64,000 bases of DNA. Origin: Toxonevra muliebris. Its lineage: Eukaryota > Arthropoda > Insecta > Diptera > Pallopteridae. Within the stretch, counting starts at the first letter, position 1; each line of letters begins with the position of its first letter. The translations under genes and the position numbers were made by a program. Below, piece after piece: positions 24,386 to 37,256 of the stretch. The stretch lies in contig OY829328.1 in assembly GCA_963691655.1 (NCBI GenBank), positions 78,434,400 through 78,498,399 on the forward strand, given 5' to 3'. The notes under the pieces were generated by a model. It searched no databases and was not told the DNA's origin. It worked only from the letters and a program-made list of their open reading frames with translations.

Positions 24386-24968
24386 GGTCTAGTCTAGTAT
24401 TGTCTAGTCTAGTCTAGTCTAGTCTAGTCTAGTCTAGTCTAGTCTAGTCTAGTCTAGTCTAGTCCCAGTCCCAGTCCCAGTCCCAGTCCCAGTCCCAGTC
24501 CCAGTCCCAGTCCCAGTCCCAGTCCTAGTCTTAGTCCTAAGTCCTAAGTCCTAAGTCCTAAGTCCTAAGTCCTAAGTCCTAAGTCCTAAGTCCTAAGTCC
24601 TAAGTCCTAAGTCCTAAGTCCTAAGTCCTAAGTCCTAAGTCCTAAGTCCTAAGTCCTAAGTCCTAAGTCCTAAGTCCTAAGTCCTAAGTCCTAAGTCCTA
24701 AGTCCTAAGTCCTAAGTCCTAAGTCCTAAGTCCTAAGTCCTAAGTCCTAAGTCCTAAGTCCTAAGTCCTAAGTCCTAAGTCCTAAGTCCTAAGTCCTAAG
24801 TCCTAAGTCCTAAGTCCTAATCCTAATCCTAATCCAAATCCTAATCCTAATCCTAATCCTAATCCTAATCCTAATCCTATTCCTAATCCTAGTCCTAGTC
24901 CTAGTCTAGTCTGGTCTAGCCTAGCCTAGTCTAGTCTAGTTTAGTTTAGTCTAATCTAGTCTAGTATA
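24386..24968. repeat. Layered microsatellite: 5-, 6- and 7-bp blocks
   Basis: From left to right: CTAGT pentamers (24386-24462), CCCAGT hexamers (24463-24523), about 40 nearly identical CCTAAGT heptamers (24534-24817), CCTAAT hexamers (24818-24888), CCTAGT hexamers (24889-24903), then CTAGT pentamers again to 24968. The units differ by single-base steps, so the blocks look derived from one another. Confidence 0.95.
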
Positions 24969-25084
24969 GCGTGTAAAACTGGCCATTTGGGTTAAGGCAT
25001 ACGATTTCTGGATCTAGTGACAGATTTAGGATTTGAGTTTTGGGTAGGTTTGACTTTGCTAATGTATTGGGTAAATAAAAGACC

Positions 25085-27600
25085 AAAATCTAGAACAAAC
25101 ACCAGAGAAAATCCCAGACAAAAATGCAGTCCCAGACGACAACGCTAACCTACACTAAAAACAACTTTAATAATTTGATAGAAATTCACACTAAAATTTA
25201 AACCGAAATTCAGATTACAAGTCAGTCCAAACCAAATCCAAAATCAGTCCAAATACAAAGCAAAACTCAAATCAAAAGGAGACCAAATTAAAGCAAAACT
25301 TCAAAGCAAAAAAATACCAAATCTCAAACTACAAAAAGACCAAGCTCAAACCAAAAATCAGACCGAAAATGAGACTAAAATTGAAATTGAAATGAAATTT
25401 CAATATAAAATTGATAAGAGAAACAGATCAAAAACTAAACCAAATCTCGGATCCAGATTCAGACCAAAACTCGGAACAAATCTAGCCGAAAAATAAAACT
25501 AGAAATCAGACTGAAACTCAGAATTAAATCAGATCAAAACTACGACTTGAAATAAACCAAAAATTAAAGCGGACTTCAGAAAAAAACAGCCCGAAACTCG
25601 TACAAAAAACCAACCCAAAAAGAGACCAAATTTAAAGTAAAGGTTAGACCGAAATTCAGACTTAAACTTGAACAAAAACAATGCAAAACCTAAACCAAGC
25701 CCCGGACCCAAATTTGAACCGATCCCAGGACAATCCAGCCGAAAAATAAAACTAGAAATCGGACCAAAACTCAAAACTAAAAAAGACCAAAACTCAAAGC
25801 GAAATTTAAAAAAAAAAACAGCCCGAAAGTTAAATCTGAAACCAACCCGAGAAAAGACCAAACCTCACACTGAAAACAAATCAAGTTCATTTGGAATATC
25901 AGATCAAATTGAAATCAAAGATCAGATCGAAATTCAGACTAAAACTCTAATTAAACCAGGCCAAAAACTAAACCAAATACCAGACCCAAATTCAGACCAA
26001 CCTCAAAACAAATGCAGTCTAAAAATAAATCTAGAAATGAGACTAAAACTTAGCATTAAATACGATCTAAAGTTGGACCGAAATTCCGTCCCAAAATTAG
26101 AGCAAAATTCAGAAAAAAAAAACAACCCGAAAATCGAATCAAAAACTAGACCGAATTTCCAATTTAGGTCAAATCTTAAAAATAAATTCATGTAAAAATT
26201 TAGGTTAAAAATTTAAGCAAAATTAAGAAAACAACTCATCTCAAAAATCAAACCAAAAACCAAACCAAAAAAAATCAAAAGCAGATCAAATTTAAAAAAA
26301 TATCAGATCAAAAATGAGACCAAAACTTAGACTGAAATTCAGATCAGAAATGAGACTGAAATTGGGAGCAAATGCAGTCTAAAAATCAAGTTAGAAAACA
26401 GACCAAAACTAGACTTAAAACACGCCAAAAATTAAAGAAAAATATATAAATCAGCAGCGCCGAAATTAAAGGAAAAACCCAGACCCAAAAAAGACCAAAA
26501 GGATACAAAATTCATATTACTTAAGCTTCAGACCGAAATTCAGATCAAAAGTTCTCAAATTCAAAACGAACATTATATCAAAGTTCGGACCGGAATTCTG
26601 ATCAAAACTCGGACCAACTCGGACTAAAAATTAGACTAAAATTTCGGCCCAGAAATTCGACTTAAATTCAGAATAAAAGTAGTCCAACAATCAAACTAAA
26701 AAATATATCAAAATGGATCCAAATTCCAAACGAACGAAGTTAAGGCCAAAACTCAGACTAAATCTGGACTAAATTCAGGCCAAAATTGGGAAGAAATTAA
26801 ATCCAAAAATCAGGTAAAAACTCAGATCTAAAACAGGCTCACAATTCATTTTAAATCTCAGACCCAATTCAGGTTAAAAAATTAAATGAAATTCAAAAAA
26901 GAAACAGCTCACAAATATCATACAACAAAAAATAAGGCCCAAAACAAAAGACCGAAGGAAGACCAAATTCAAATTAAACATTAACCCCGAATTTAGAACA
27001 AAAGAAGCGTAAATTCAAAACGAACATCAGATCAAAATTCAAATCGAAATACTGATCAAAACTCGAGCCAACTCAGGTTAAAAAATAGATCAAAATTCAT
27101 TGCAGAAATTCGACCAAAATTAAAAAAAAAAAAAAAAAAAAAATAGTACAAAAATCAAACTAAAAAAAATATATCAAAATGGGAACGAATTCCAAACGAA
27201 ATTGAGATCAAAACTTAGACCGAAATTGGGAATAAATTCAGACCAAAAACTTAACTAAAAATCAGACCGAAACTCAGATTGAAACAGGCTAAAAATTCAG
27301 ATAAAAACTCGGACTCAATTTGGGTCAAAAATTAAATGAAATTCAGAAATAAGCAGCTCACAAATACAGCAAAAAAAAAAAGATCCGAAGGAGGCAAAAT
27401 TCAAATCAAACATCAAAAAATGGGCCAAAAAGGCGCAAAAAAAAGATCGGAAGGAGGCAAAATTCAAATCAAACATCAGACCGACAACAAATTCAGATCG
27501 AACCGAGTCTAAAATTAAAATCAGAACCTAAACCTAGACTAAAAACAAGGCCAAAAAAGATAAAAAAAAACAGACAGACAAAAGTAGGACATCTATCAAA
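25085..27600. repeat. 12-bp degenerate array (aaattcagacca type), block 1
   Basis: The motif accaaaattcag and variants recur for about 2.5 kb with frequent indels. Because the unit is a multiple of three, long frames open on both strands (for example 25668-26195 plus and 25529-25861 minus). Their translations are short-period K/P/N-rich or F/G-rich strings, not genes. Related blocks lie at 36180-36870 and 39040-41890 in the same orientation. Confidence 0.9.
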
Positions 27601-28681
27601 ACATTCTAAAATTTTAGATTAATATATTCCAAGTGTAAAAAATCAGGTGAGGCTGCAGCTTTTTAACCCTCGTGCCCCCTATGGATCCAAAAGGGCTATT
27701 AAAAAATCTACTATTTTTGTGTGTGTGTTTTTTTTTTAAGCCTTAATATTAAATTCAATTACATTTCTAGTTTTTCTGAAAATCTCATAAAATATTTTAA
27801 TTATGATAAATTTTTAAAATGTAAGTAAATTAATAAATTTCAATTAAAAAATATAATAGCGCCATTTAATTTTTAATTTTCATTATTTTAATTGCGTTAA
27901 ATTATTATGGACATAGCCGCCTCTGAGGCAGTAAATTATTATGAATGATTTTTTTTTTTTCAAAAACTCTCACAACACAGAGAATTGCTAGTTATATAGC
28001 AGCAACACCATACATTGGATCATCATAACTTGCAACATGCATAAATATAAAAATATTTTATTTATGTAGATAACCAACATACTCTATTCTTATGTCTGTA
28101 TGTGTGTATCATCATTACAGCAACACTTTCTCTCATACTCACAACAACTTTTTTTTAATAGTCAATTTTTCATTGTAATTGCATGCAGCAAACCTATCTA
28201 CATATAAAATAATAATAACAAAAAAACAAAAAGAAGGAATTGCTGCAACAAATTGCAACTATAATTAAAATACAAAGAAAAAAACATATATATATTGTAT
28301 GTATATGAATTGTTAGCAACAACATGCAACAATTTGCGATCAACACCAACATGACGTAGTTAGTCGTTTCTGTGCTTTTATTGTTGTTGTGCTTGAAGCA
28401 ATTTTTCAATAAAAATAAATTATAAATTACTTGCATATTTTATTTATATTTTTTTTTTATTTTCATTAAGTATAAAACTGTGGTAAGTAGTTAAAAAATA
28501 ATAATGGTAATAAAACAAAAAAAAAAAAAAAAAAAAAACATTTAATTATTTTTAAAGTATAAATTTTATGTTGTTAACATTTTATTGCAGCAATTTAAGA
28601 AATTCAATCATAAGCGCAACGTTTACTTACACCTTAAATTAAAACAGTGACGGACACAATCACTAATGAATGGACACGCTG

Positions 28682-29613
28682 CACAGTGTAGCGTCTCCAT
28701 ACAACCGGTGGGCAAAAATAGAAGGAAGGAATGAAAAATAGGCCAATGAAATTTTGCGCGAATATTTTTAAGGTAAAGATTAAGAAATATTACGAATTTC
28801 AACCAAATCGGTTAATGGACACGCCCACTTCCCATACAAGCTGAATCAAAAAATTACAATATCTCAAAAACTGTTGAAGTAATAAACTTGAATTTTTGTG
28901 CGGTAGCTATCGATAATGTAAGCACTCCTTAAAACAAAAATGGTCATGATTGGGAATATGAGCGTGGCACAGTGTGAACAGTGTGTTCATGTAGTGAACG
29001 GACAAAAATAGAAGGAGTTATTGTAGACTAATGAAATTTGGTACACATTGTTTTTATGGGCAACGAAGCTAATACACAAAATCTTAAGAAAATCGGATTA
29101 AAAACTTTTTAAATTTTTTTTCAAAGAAAAGTAATGTTATATCAAAATAAATAACAGCAGAAAGTTGAAAATTCTTCAGAACAGTCCCCAAGATTACTAA
29201 GAGGTGCCTATGAAACTATTTTGCTATCGGTCACGCCCACCTTTCATATTAAAAAAAAAATTTAAATGTGGGATTTAAATACATACAAATTTAATTTTTT
29301 TTTTTGCTTATTTCAGTGGAGTGCTTTCTTTACATTGTTTTACAATATCGGTAAAAATCAAACGTCAAAAATGTGTAGCATTGCCAGTTTTAAAAAATTA
29401 CCTTATTATATGTTATCAACACTTTTGATTCATATATCGAGTTACATTCAAGTTATCGAAGTTCAAAGATGAAGCATAAATCAAAATAAGTGGCCTTAAA
29501 CTCCCATAACTTTTTTCTTTATAAATATTTTGCAATAATCTTTTGGATTTTTCTTAATTTTCATTTCTCTAATATCGCAATTTGGTTATTTTGTCCATAC
29601 TCGCTACACTGTG
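28682..29613. mobile_element. Transib-like non-autonomous element (CACAGTG ends)
   Basis: The ends are CACAGTGTAGCG (28682-28693) and its exact complement CGCTACACTGTG (29602-29613). Both are flanked by the 5-bp GC-rich repeat CGCTG (28677-28681; 29614-29618). CACWRTG termini with a 5-bp GC-rich duplication are the hallmark of Transib elements, the relatives of RAG1. Twenty-three bases after the left heptamer comes gcaaaaata; twelve bases after the right one comes acaaaataa. The interior has repeated phrases (acaaaaatagaaggag, then aatgaaatt) but no transposase. The short 12-bp inverted repeat leaves room for another superfamily. Confidence 0.5.
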
Positions 29614-29787
29614 CGCTGGTTCTATGATGGATTATAATATGTTTATTCGGAGGTAGCAGTGATTTTACTTTAGAATTTTATCAAATATTTTAACTAAGTA
29701 GAAGTGAGAAAATAGTATAGAGAACGAGACAATATATTTTATATACGAGTCACTGTGACTTGTGAGCAAGTGATTGTCTCTCTAAAA

Positions 29788-30132
29788 AGTAAAAACATAC
29801 TTGGAAACGCTGAAATGGGAAGTGCTACCCCACCCGCCGTATTCTCCAGACATTGCTCCTTCTGTGATTACCACTTGTTCCGATCGATGACACATGGCCG
29901 GGCTGAACAGTACTTCCGTTCTTTCGAAGAACTCAAAAAATGGGTCGATTCGTGGTTAGCCTCAAAAGATGAGGAGTTCTTTCGACGCGGAATCCGTATG
30001 CTACCAGAAAGATGGGAAAAGGTTGTGGCTAACGATGGACAATACTTTAAAGAATAAATTTATAATCACTTTTTCACAATAAATGTCCAAATTGCGAAAA
30101 AAAAATACGAGTTTATACATTCATACTCCCAA
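29788..30132 (+). pseudogene. Mariner 3' end (transposase fragment plus TIR)
   Basis: Starting at taaaaacatacttggaaacg, this is the last third of the mauritiana-type mariner seen at 54290. It has the WEVLP-region, a frame break, then DYHLFRSMTHGRAEQYFRSF, WVDSWLASKDEEFFRRGIRM and LPERWEKVVANDGQYFKE. The 3' terminal inverted repeat is complete (30106-30132) and is followed by TA. The 5' two thirds are gone. It shares with the 54290 copy a 2-bp insertion in ccttctgtgattacc that splits the third catalytic block. Confidence 0.92.
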
Positions 30133-31029
30133 TATAATATGAAGATAAGTCAGAATGACATATGTAAGTTGTGTAACTAAGAGGAGGAAACAGCTGAAAT
30201 CTTATTGTGCAACTTCGTTACTTATTAAACTACTACCTGGAACCGTCACAAATTACGAAAAAATTTACCATGAATGCCTTAGAAGTTAAAATGAATGCAA
30301 GACTCAGGGATGATTTTTAATCTATAGAGTTTGCCACAATAGGCGAAACAGAGGCATCGGTGACTAGGTGACCAGTTCCCGCTCTTTATATAATATTCAA
30401 TGTAATAATCTAATAAATAGCAAATCAAATTAGCAATCACAGTTAGTAACAGTGACTGAAAAATATACCCATTACTATAATTACAAAATCAAAAAAAAAA
30501 AAAACATAAAAAAGCAAATAAAGTAACTACGCTGAATTTCCATGACAACATTTAAGCCAAATATTGTTTTATCACCAGAGTAGCCAAATCTTTTGCTGCA
30601 GTCATTTAAACGTTTGCAACATGTTTTGCCTTAGTTTAGAAGGTACAACGTATAGCTAACTAGCTATAAAATCATTTCTTTGTTTTTAATATTTATTACT
30701 TTATTTCAAACATTTTTGTATACCTAGTTAAATATTTGAAGCATTTAATTTATGCCATTATTTCATTAAGGCTTAGGTAATTATGCATAATGAATATACG
30801 TTAATTAGGTTTATTAACGCAAAAATGCTGATGTTCTTATTAACAAAAATACTATACATCCTTAATTTAGATAAGATAAAATTCTATATGTCACTATTCG
30901 TTGTTGTTGTATGCGAAAATACCTATGCAGCCTGTCACACTAATTAGCTTCATTTAAGGAACACACAAATTACAAAAGCTGAAATCTTATTTGAGGATAT
31001 AATTTTGTGTTATTTTGAAGATGCTGGAG

Positions 31030-31215
31030 AAAACAAGGGAAAATTTATAGTGGAATGAATTGATAGAAATTAAAATCAAATGTTACGTCAGTGCCATGTG
31101 AGGTTTCATAGTATGTGTGTGTTTTATTATTTATTTTACTTTAAGCCCAAAAGCATGCAACACATAATTTCTATATCAAAAATGGTTGTGGAATATATTT
31201 ACATTACAATGGAAC
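31030..31215. repeat. Dispersed repeat, shared with 18865-19060
   Basis: Second copy of the repeat described at 18865, with the same orientation and the same end point near 'ttacattacaatg'. Confidence 0.75.
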
Positions 31216-31329
31216 ATAATTTCTAAATTAACAAAAAAAAACCTTCCTTCTCCTCTCCTTGTACAATATCTCGGGTTGATCCTATATAACTTACTAGTAC
31301 ACTTTTTCGTTACTCTCAATGTTCCCTAT

Positions 31330-33650
31330 TTACTTAAGTAGTTGGCATTACAACCGATAATCGGCCTCAATTAAGCTTCGACAGTCGCCTCGGCTACGCG
31401 TGCGTTGGCGCTAGCTGTTACGGCCAAGTATAGTCAGTTCTACCTGGTCTTTCCAACGGAAACTCAGTCGTCCTCTTCGGCGCTTGCTTTTCTTTCATCC
31501 GCTCAACGTGGCCTAGCAAGCGATGCTACTGGATTTTTATGCGCTTGACTACGTCAATGTCGGCATTCAGTTCATACAGCTCATAGTTTCATCTTATCCG
31601 ATACACGCCGTCCACGAATATTAGACCTTAGATCTTGCGGAATAACTTCTTCTCGAACGCACGTAATAGCATCTCATCATTGAACGATGAGAGACTTATA
31701 GAGCCTTTTTTTTTGTCCATCTAGAGAGAGAACTCTGCTTCTGAATTGCCTATTGAGCCCGTAAGAGTTAATCTCCGCTGATCTCAAGGCTGACATTATT
31801 GTTGTTGCTGATGCTGGATCGTAAGTAGATGAAATCCTTGACGACTTTAAAGTCATAATTGCCAACGGCGACATTTTGTCCATTTTCAATGTCAGTTAAC
31901 ACAAGATATTTGGTCTTGCCCTTATTCGCCACTAGATTAATTTGAGACTCTATTTTCTAGTTGGGAAATGCTGTACTGACTACTCACGAGTTGGCGCCAA
32001 TGATATCAATGTCATCAGCGTATGCTAGGAGCGTGACACTCCTGTAGAAGAGGGTGCCAACGATGCCGATATTTGTAGCTCGAATTATTTTCTCCAGCAT
32101 AAGGTTGAAGAAGTCGCACGATAAGGAATCAACTTGTCTGAAACTCTTTTTGCTATCGAATAGCGGTGGGAGGTGTGTCACAATTTTCACTACGCTGGTG
32201 GTTTTTTTCCACGAGGAGTAGAAACATTGAAAGTCGAAGTCAGTGCGAGACTTCCACCCGCTAAACATCTCCTCTCGTCGGACGAAAGGTTCTTTCCGGA
32301 ACCACCGTTTAGTATTTCATCAGGAGGCCGTCTCGAGCATTACTGCTCACTGCGCTGGTCGTACATGTGATCCTCAATCGTGTTGTCGAAGGCGGCTTTA
32401 TAATTGGCAAATAGATGTTGAAAATCTCGTTGTTTTTCTCGGGTCTTTTCCAGGATTTGGCGCAGTGTATCGTAACTGGTCGGTGATATATTTACCTGAC
32501 CTGAAGCCGCACTGATAACGTCTAATCAGCTTGTTGACGATGGACTTCAGTCTTTCACACAGAACCTTATATGCGATATTGAAAAGGCTTATCCCACGGT
32601 AGTTGGCGCAGATCGCGGTATCATCTTTCTTCGCCTTCAATCTTAAGCAACTCAACAGGCAGGCCATTTGCACACGCAGCCTTATTGTTTTTCAGCCGAG
32701 CGATTGCTGTTAAGACCTGTCGGGCGGCTTCTCCAATGGCGGGATTGTTGTCGTCATCACCATTAAGCAGCTATGAGAAGTGTTCCCTCCATAACCTCAT
32801 AATACCTTGGATATTTGCCACGAAATTTCCGTCTCCATTCTTGCAAGTAGAGACGCCGGTCTTCAAAACGTTAGTCAGGCGTCTTATTTTTTCAAAAGAT
32901 TTTAGAACCTGATTTCTGTCCCCAAACATCTCGATATCATCGAACTTATAACTTTTTGCCTCTCCTTTCTTGTGCCAAAAAAAAACGCGTCTCCTCATTC
33001 TTCAACTGTCTATATCGCTGCTTCGCAACTCGCAATGCAACTAACAGCCAAGTGGCTATGAATATCGAGATGTTGGAATCTGGTGCTACTAACTGTCATG
33101 TTCTGTGCCGCAGCGAAGTCGATCATTGTCGTTGGCTTCGTTGTTCCGATCGTCAGACCAAAGAGACTCTCCTTGCCCACTTTGGCATTAAATTTAAATG
33201 TCGTGGCGAGGATAATGCTCATAGGTTTTGTCTAGGACCTCGTAGAAATCATCTTTGGTTGCTTCGTCCTTTTCGTCCGTTGGGGCATGGACACAAATTA
33301 GGTTGATATTGAAAAATTTCGCCTTGAAGCGGATAGTGGCTAGGCGCTCGTTTACTGGCATGAGCCTCGAGATAAGACTACGCAGTCTCTATAACACCAA
33401 ATTCGATTTTAAGATCATGACAGCTGTAGTAGAAGTTACACGTTGCTTTTTTGGAGCAACCCTGCTGCATTTGCAGAGGCCGTCAACGTTAGGAGAGAGG
33501 CTTCATTTGCGGTTTCAGTAGAGCTTTTTTCAGACGTGGTGGGTTCCAAACCCGACGAACAACAGTTGGTTCAAAGGCACGGTGAAACCCGTCGCACACA
33601 TTAGTTAACTCACTAACGGGTTCCAGATCTCTTCACTTGAGTTCACTTGA
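31330..33650 (-). pseudogene. Long decayed LINE: endonuclease plus reverse transcriptase
   Basis: Read from 33650 downward, this is the most extensive LINE in the window. Endonuclease pieces include TTFKFNAKVGKESLFGLTIG and MIDFAAAQNMTVSSTRFQHL (33222-33010). A linker has EMFGDRNQVLKSFEKIRRL, then TGVSTCKNGDGNFVANIQGI and MRLWREHFS (32998-32771). Reverse transcriptase blocks are CANYRGISLFNIAYKVLCER and YQCGFRSGKYITDQL (32610-32460). Then come FRQVDSLSCDFFNLMLEKII and LLAYADDIDIIGANS, the intact catalytic box, near 32135-31984. A C-terminal part runs to about 31330. Multiple frameshifts and a deletion across motif A make it inactive. ORF1 is not seen. Motif wording resembles RTE/CR1-type LINEs of flies; the clade is not certain. 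Confidence 0.9.
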
Positions 33651-33659
33651 GACGGAGTA

Positions 33660-35700
33660 GCGAAGAAGTTTAGGTCTGTCAAAACTATTCAATATCGAAC
33701 TTAGTAATATAAAAAAAGAGAAAGGCATATCTGAAACATAGAAGATAAACTAGGATATGACAACATGATACATTGACGGTTCTCTAACCGACGAATAAAC
33801 TGGAGCAGGAGTACTTGGGTCGATAAATAAGTACCCATGGGTGGCTATATCAGAAACTTTCAAGAAAAAATACACACAATTCATAGTTTAATCCGTAGAG
33901 ATATATGATTTTAATTCCACATTGTTTAGCATTCCAAAAATCTAAGTGGCACTACAAACTATGCCGATTCTATTTTCCGTAGTATCTGAGTCAATATCAC
34001 ACGCCTTCAAGCGAATAGAATTAATCTTCCCCTACTACCATTTACCTCTGAAAAAAATTTCAGTTCGACCGATTCTGCACGACTATCCACGTGGTTTAAA
34101 GAATTAGGGTATTCACAAGCTGTCGTACGTATACTATCGTGTTATCATAATGTCGTATAATTTCATATGACAAATGAGAGTATACGACACCGAATAATAC
34201 ACCCTGTGAATACCCTAAATATTTTGATCATACATCGCTGCAACCATCACTACTTTAAAATATCAAATAATGAAGTTATTTCTAAAAGCGTCCGGCACGC
34301 ATGTCTAATGCGTTCTATACACATGAATGAGTTATCTACAATGTAGCCCCTGTTGAGCGTATAAGATAAAGGCAACAACAAATACCACAATTGGAACATC
34401 AACATGATCATCATCGTTATTATGCAAGCGCCCTCTCGTTAATCAATGCATTGTTGTATATGTTGCTTCACCATTTCATCAACGCTGTTACCAGCCATCG
34501 ATATTATTGACGATGTTATTAGACGATCGGCAATATTCTTTAAGATATATGAGCGTTAATAGTAGAGCATTGATGCCTGGTCTAACTTAACTTCTACCAC
34601 TACCACTAACTCCTTTTATTCTTTTCCTTTTTCTTTCGTCTTCTTATTCTTCTTGTTTTTAGTTAATTTTCTTCGTCAATCGCGTAGTCTTCTGCTACTT
34701 TAAGTTACTGTGCTCGCCATAATTACATTTTGAATGCAGTCGGACGGACGCATGAACCAACGTTAGACATCTTATTGAGTTATAGCTTCATGTATTTACG
34801 GAATTTTCGACTTGAGTTATTGTGGTTTAGCTCAAGAAAAATGTAAAATTATTGTGCATTTGAATTGAAGGAGAGCATGAATTCGGTTTGGTTGAGAAGT
34901 TTGTTATATGGATATGTGTGTATGTCTGTTTCAAAAATGGTTGATATAATAAATTATAATCAATCATTGGTTTACAAAAAAAAAAAAAAAAAAAAAACGA
35001 TATTGGAAGAATTTCTGATCTCCATATAATTTATCTGAGTAAACTGATTTACTATGTACACCTTGAAAAATTACACAGTCCAACAAATTAAGACTTTTTG
35101 GCTGCAACAGAATAGCCACCCTATAATCCTGAAAGGGTATGTTTAATAGACCATTTTTGTAAAAGAAACTTATAGTCCAGCACGTCTCAGTTTTTTTTTT
35201 TTACAGTGGGTCAAACTTTTCTTATTTTGGTTGAATGGAGCTGAATACTAAGTGCAAAAAGTGTTATAAATTGATGTCTGAGGAAAATCTTATTGGCGAA
35301 GTTGTATGGTAGAATTTTACAAGGGTCATTTCTGTAGAACATTTTAACCCTTTAGTTCCTCTTTTTATGGGACAATTTGACCCATTTTTTGATGAAAACC
35401 TGAAAAGTCCTTTCAAAAGCGACATTTAAGGATTAAAATATTCTACAAAAATATTTGCCAGAAAATTTCACTAGGGGTCGTCCAAGACATAAAAGTCATA
35501 TATATAACGGTTAACGGCTGATAAAAGGAAATAGTTTTTTACTTTTATCAAAATTGTAATTTACGCAGAACTAGCACGCGCTTGGTATGTGAATCTGCCG
35601 TCTATAGTCAAAACACGCCTATATGATCTTAACATAGAGGTTTTTAAGAATAAATACTTTAACCAGTACAATCGTTGAATTAAAGAAACCTTTCTGAATG
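33660..35700. other. Intergenic DNA without genes
   Basis: Apart from the small MITE at 34104, a 24-base A-run near 34977 and a piggyBac-like phrase (aaccctttagttcc) near 35345, I see nothing interpretable. Confidence 0.5.
34104..34218. mobile_element. 115-bp palindromic MITE
   Basis: A perfect 14-bp inverted repeat ttagggtattcaca bounds it (34104-34117; 34205-34218). A second inverted pair, gtcgtacgtatact and agtatacgac, lies inside, so the element can fold almost end to end. It has no coding capacity. Confidence 0.75.
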
Positions 35701-35704
35701 AACA

Positions 35705-36180
35705 ATAAAACCTAAAACCCCTCAACTTAGGTAAGTTCGCTATTCTTATCGACAGCCAAGCTGCAATAAAATCGCTTCAATTCACCACCATAAAATCAAA
35801 GCTGGTAAAGGAGTGCAGGAAGCAAAATCATTATGCTGACATCACTCTCATCTGTGTTCCCGTCCATAAGAACATTAAAGGGAATGAGAAAGCTGATGGA
35901 TTAACACGCTCGGGGTCCTCTCTTGTATCGAATCTTTCCTGCATTACCTTGCGTGCGACATGCCTCTCATATAATGAGGGTGGGTCTAGCCAGTTTTTAA
36001 CCAGGGATCCTACCGACATTGCTAGGTTAACAGCAGCCTACACCAGCCACTGGTGTATAGATACCCACGCAGAGAAACTGCGTATCCCTTTTAACATCTT
36101 CTGCTGAAATTCCGGAAACTTAGAAGAAAAAGAAACAATCTCCCACTTTCTTTGTGAAGTCCAGCCTTGGCGAGGACAAG
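35705..36180 (+). pseudogene. LINE RNase H domain fragment
   Basis: The frame from about 35735 reads FAILIDSQAAIKSLQFTTIK, then KECRKQNHYADITLICVPVH and KNIKGNEKADGLTRSGSS. This is a ribonuclease H domain of the type attached to the reverse transcriptase of I-, R1- or LOA-like LINEs. The catalytic D in LIDSQ and the NEKAD block are kept. A C-terminal region follows, with ARLTAAYTSHWCIDTHAEKL and SHFLCEVQPWRGQ, the Cys/His knuckle. A stop (ctgctga) interrupts it. The fragment stops where a 12-bp repeat array begins. Confidence 0.8.
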
Positions 36181-36189
36181 ATATAAGTC

Positions 36190-36870
36190 AGCCACCTTAA
36201 CCAACCAGATCAAAAACTTATTAACTCAAATACAGACCAAAATTAGACAAAACTTTAGACCGAATTTAGACAAAAAAAAATTTAACAATAACTGGAGCAA
36301 AATTCCAGCCGAACTCAGACCAAAATTTAAAACAAAATTTAAACCGGTTGTTACCGGGCAACAACCAGTTAAAAGAAAAAAAACAATGTTCAGACCACGA
36401 ATCGGACCAAAATTCCAACAAAAATCGACCAAAATGAGATCAAATTCAGGTCAAAACTCAGACTAAAAACCCAAAATTCAGACCGAATCAAAATCAAAAT
36501 CAGTTTAAAAATTCATTCCAAAATTAAAAAAAAAATTTGGACCACAACTCAGACTAATAGTTAGACAAAACTTTAGGCCAAAAGGACACCAAATACTAGT
36601 GGGGATATTTGATAAATATTTACATATAAAAATTTTAACTTTAACAAAAACTAGACTAAAATTCTAGCCGAATTCAAACCAAAATTTAGCACAAATTTCA
36701 GACCGGTTCTGAACCGAAATTCAGACCAAAATAGTATCAAAATCCAGCCAATTCAGTGCGAAATTTTTGACCACAACTCAAACTAAGCAAATTAAAAGCA
36801 AACCAAAATTCAAACCAGAAATCAGATCAATCACTAAGTAAACGCTGGTTTAAGCAAATTTGGACCACAA
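36190..36870. repeat. 12-bp degenerate array, block 2
   Basis: The same accaaaattcag-type array as at 25085, about 0.7 kb. The 99-codon frame inside is a product of the repeat. It ends near 'gtccccatagcccacctc', a phrase echoed at the end of block 3 (42085-42100). Confidence 0.88.
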
Positions 36871-37182
36871 TTTAGACTAAGAGCTTCAGTCCCCATAGCC
36901 CACCTCTTCGACCCGCCACTGTCCACACGGAAAACAAAACTGTACCTGGGAAAATAAATAAATGCATTTAATTCATTAAATTTCATACACATTTCAAGTG
37001 ATATATTTAAATAACAACTTAAAACAAAAGGTTAAGTGAAGTTATTCCTCCAATATTTTATAATTCGAATAGAAAAAATAATTTCCAAAAATAAAAACAA
37101 CTGCAATAAGAAATGAAGAAAATTTTATGTAAATCAAAGAAAAATAAATTTTTTATGTATATATATTTATATATTATATACA

Positions 37183-37256
37183 CTAGCGGATCCAAAGGAT
37201 GCGAAAGAAAGGTTCAAAATGGGAAGGTAAGTAATATTCCTCTTTGAATCCACTAG
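37183..37256. mobile_element. Short MITE-like inverted repeat overlapping the 3' end of gene B
   Basis: The left arm, cactagcggatccaaagga, is complementary to the right arm, tctttgaatccactagt, with few mismatches. Related ends occur at about 42105-42120 (ttggatccgctaa), 43624-43800 (actagctgatccaaag; tggaccccctagta) and 61524 (ctaacggaccaaagag), suggesting a dispersed family. Confidence 0.5.

Noticed and set aside
25529..26195. Open frames of 110 and 175 codons on opposite strands
   Set aside because: They lie wholly in the 12-bp array; the translations are short-period and both strands are open for arithmetic reasons.
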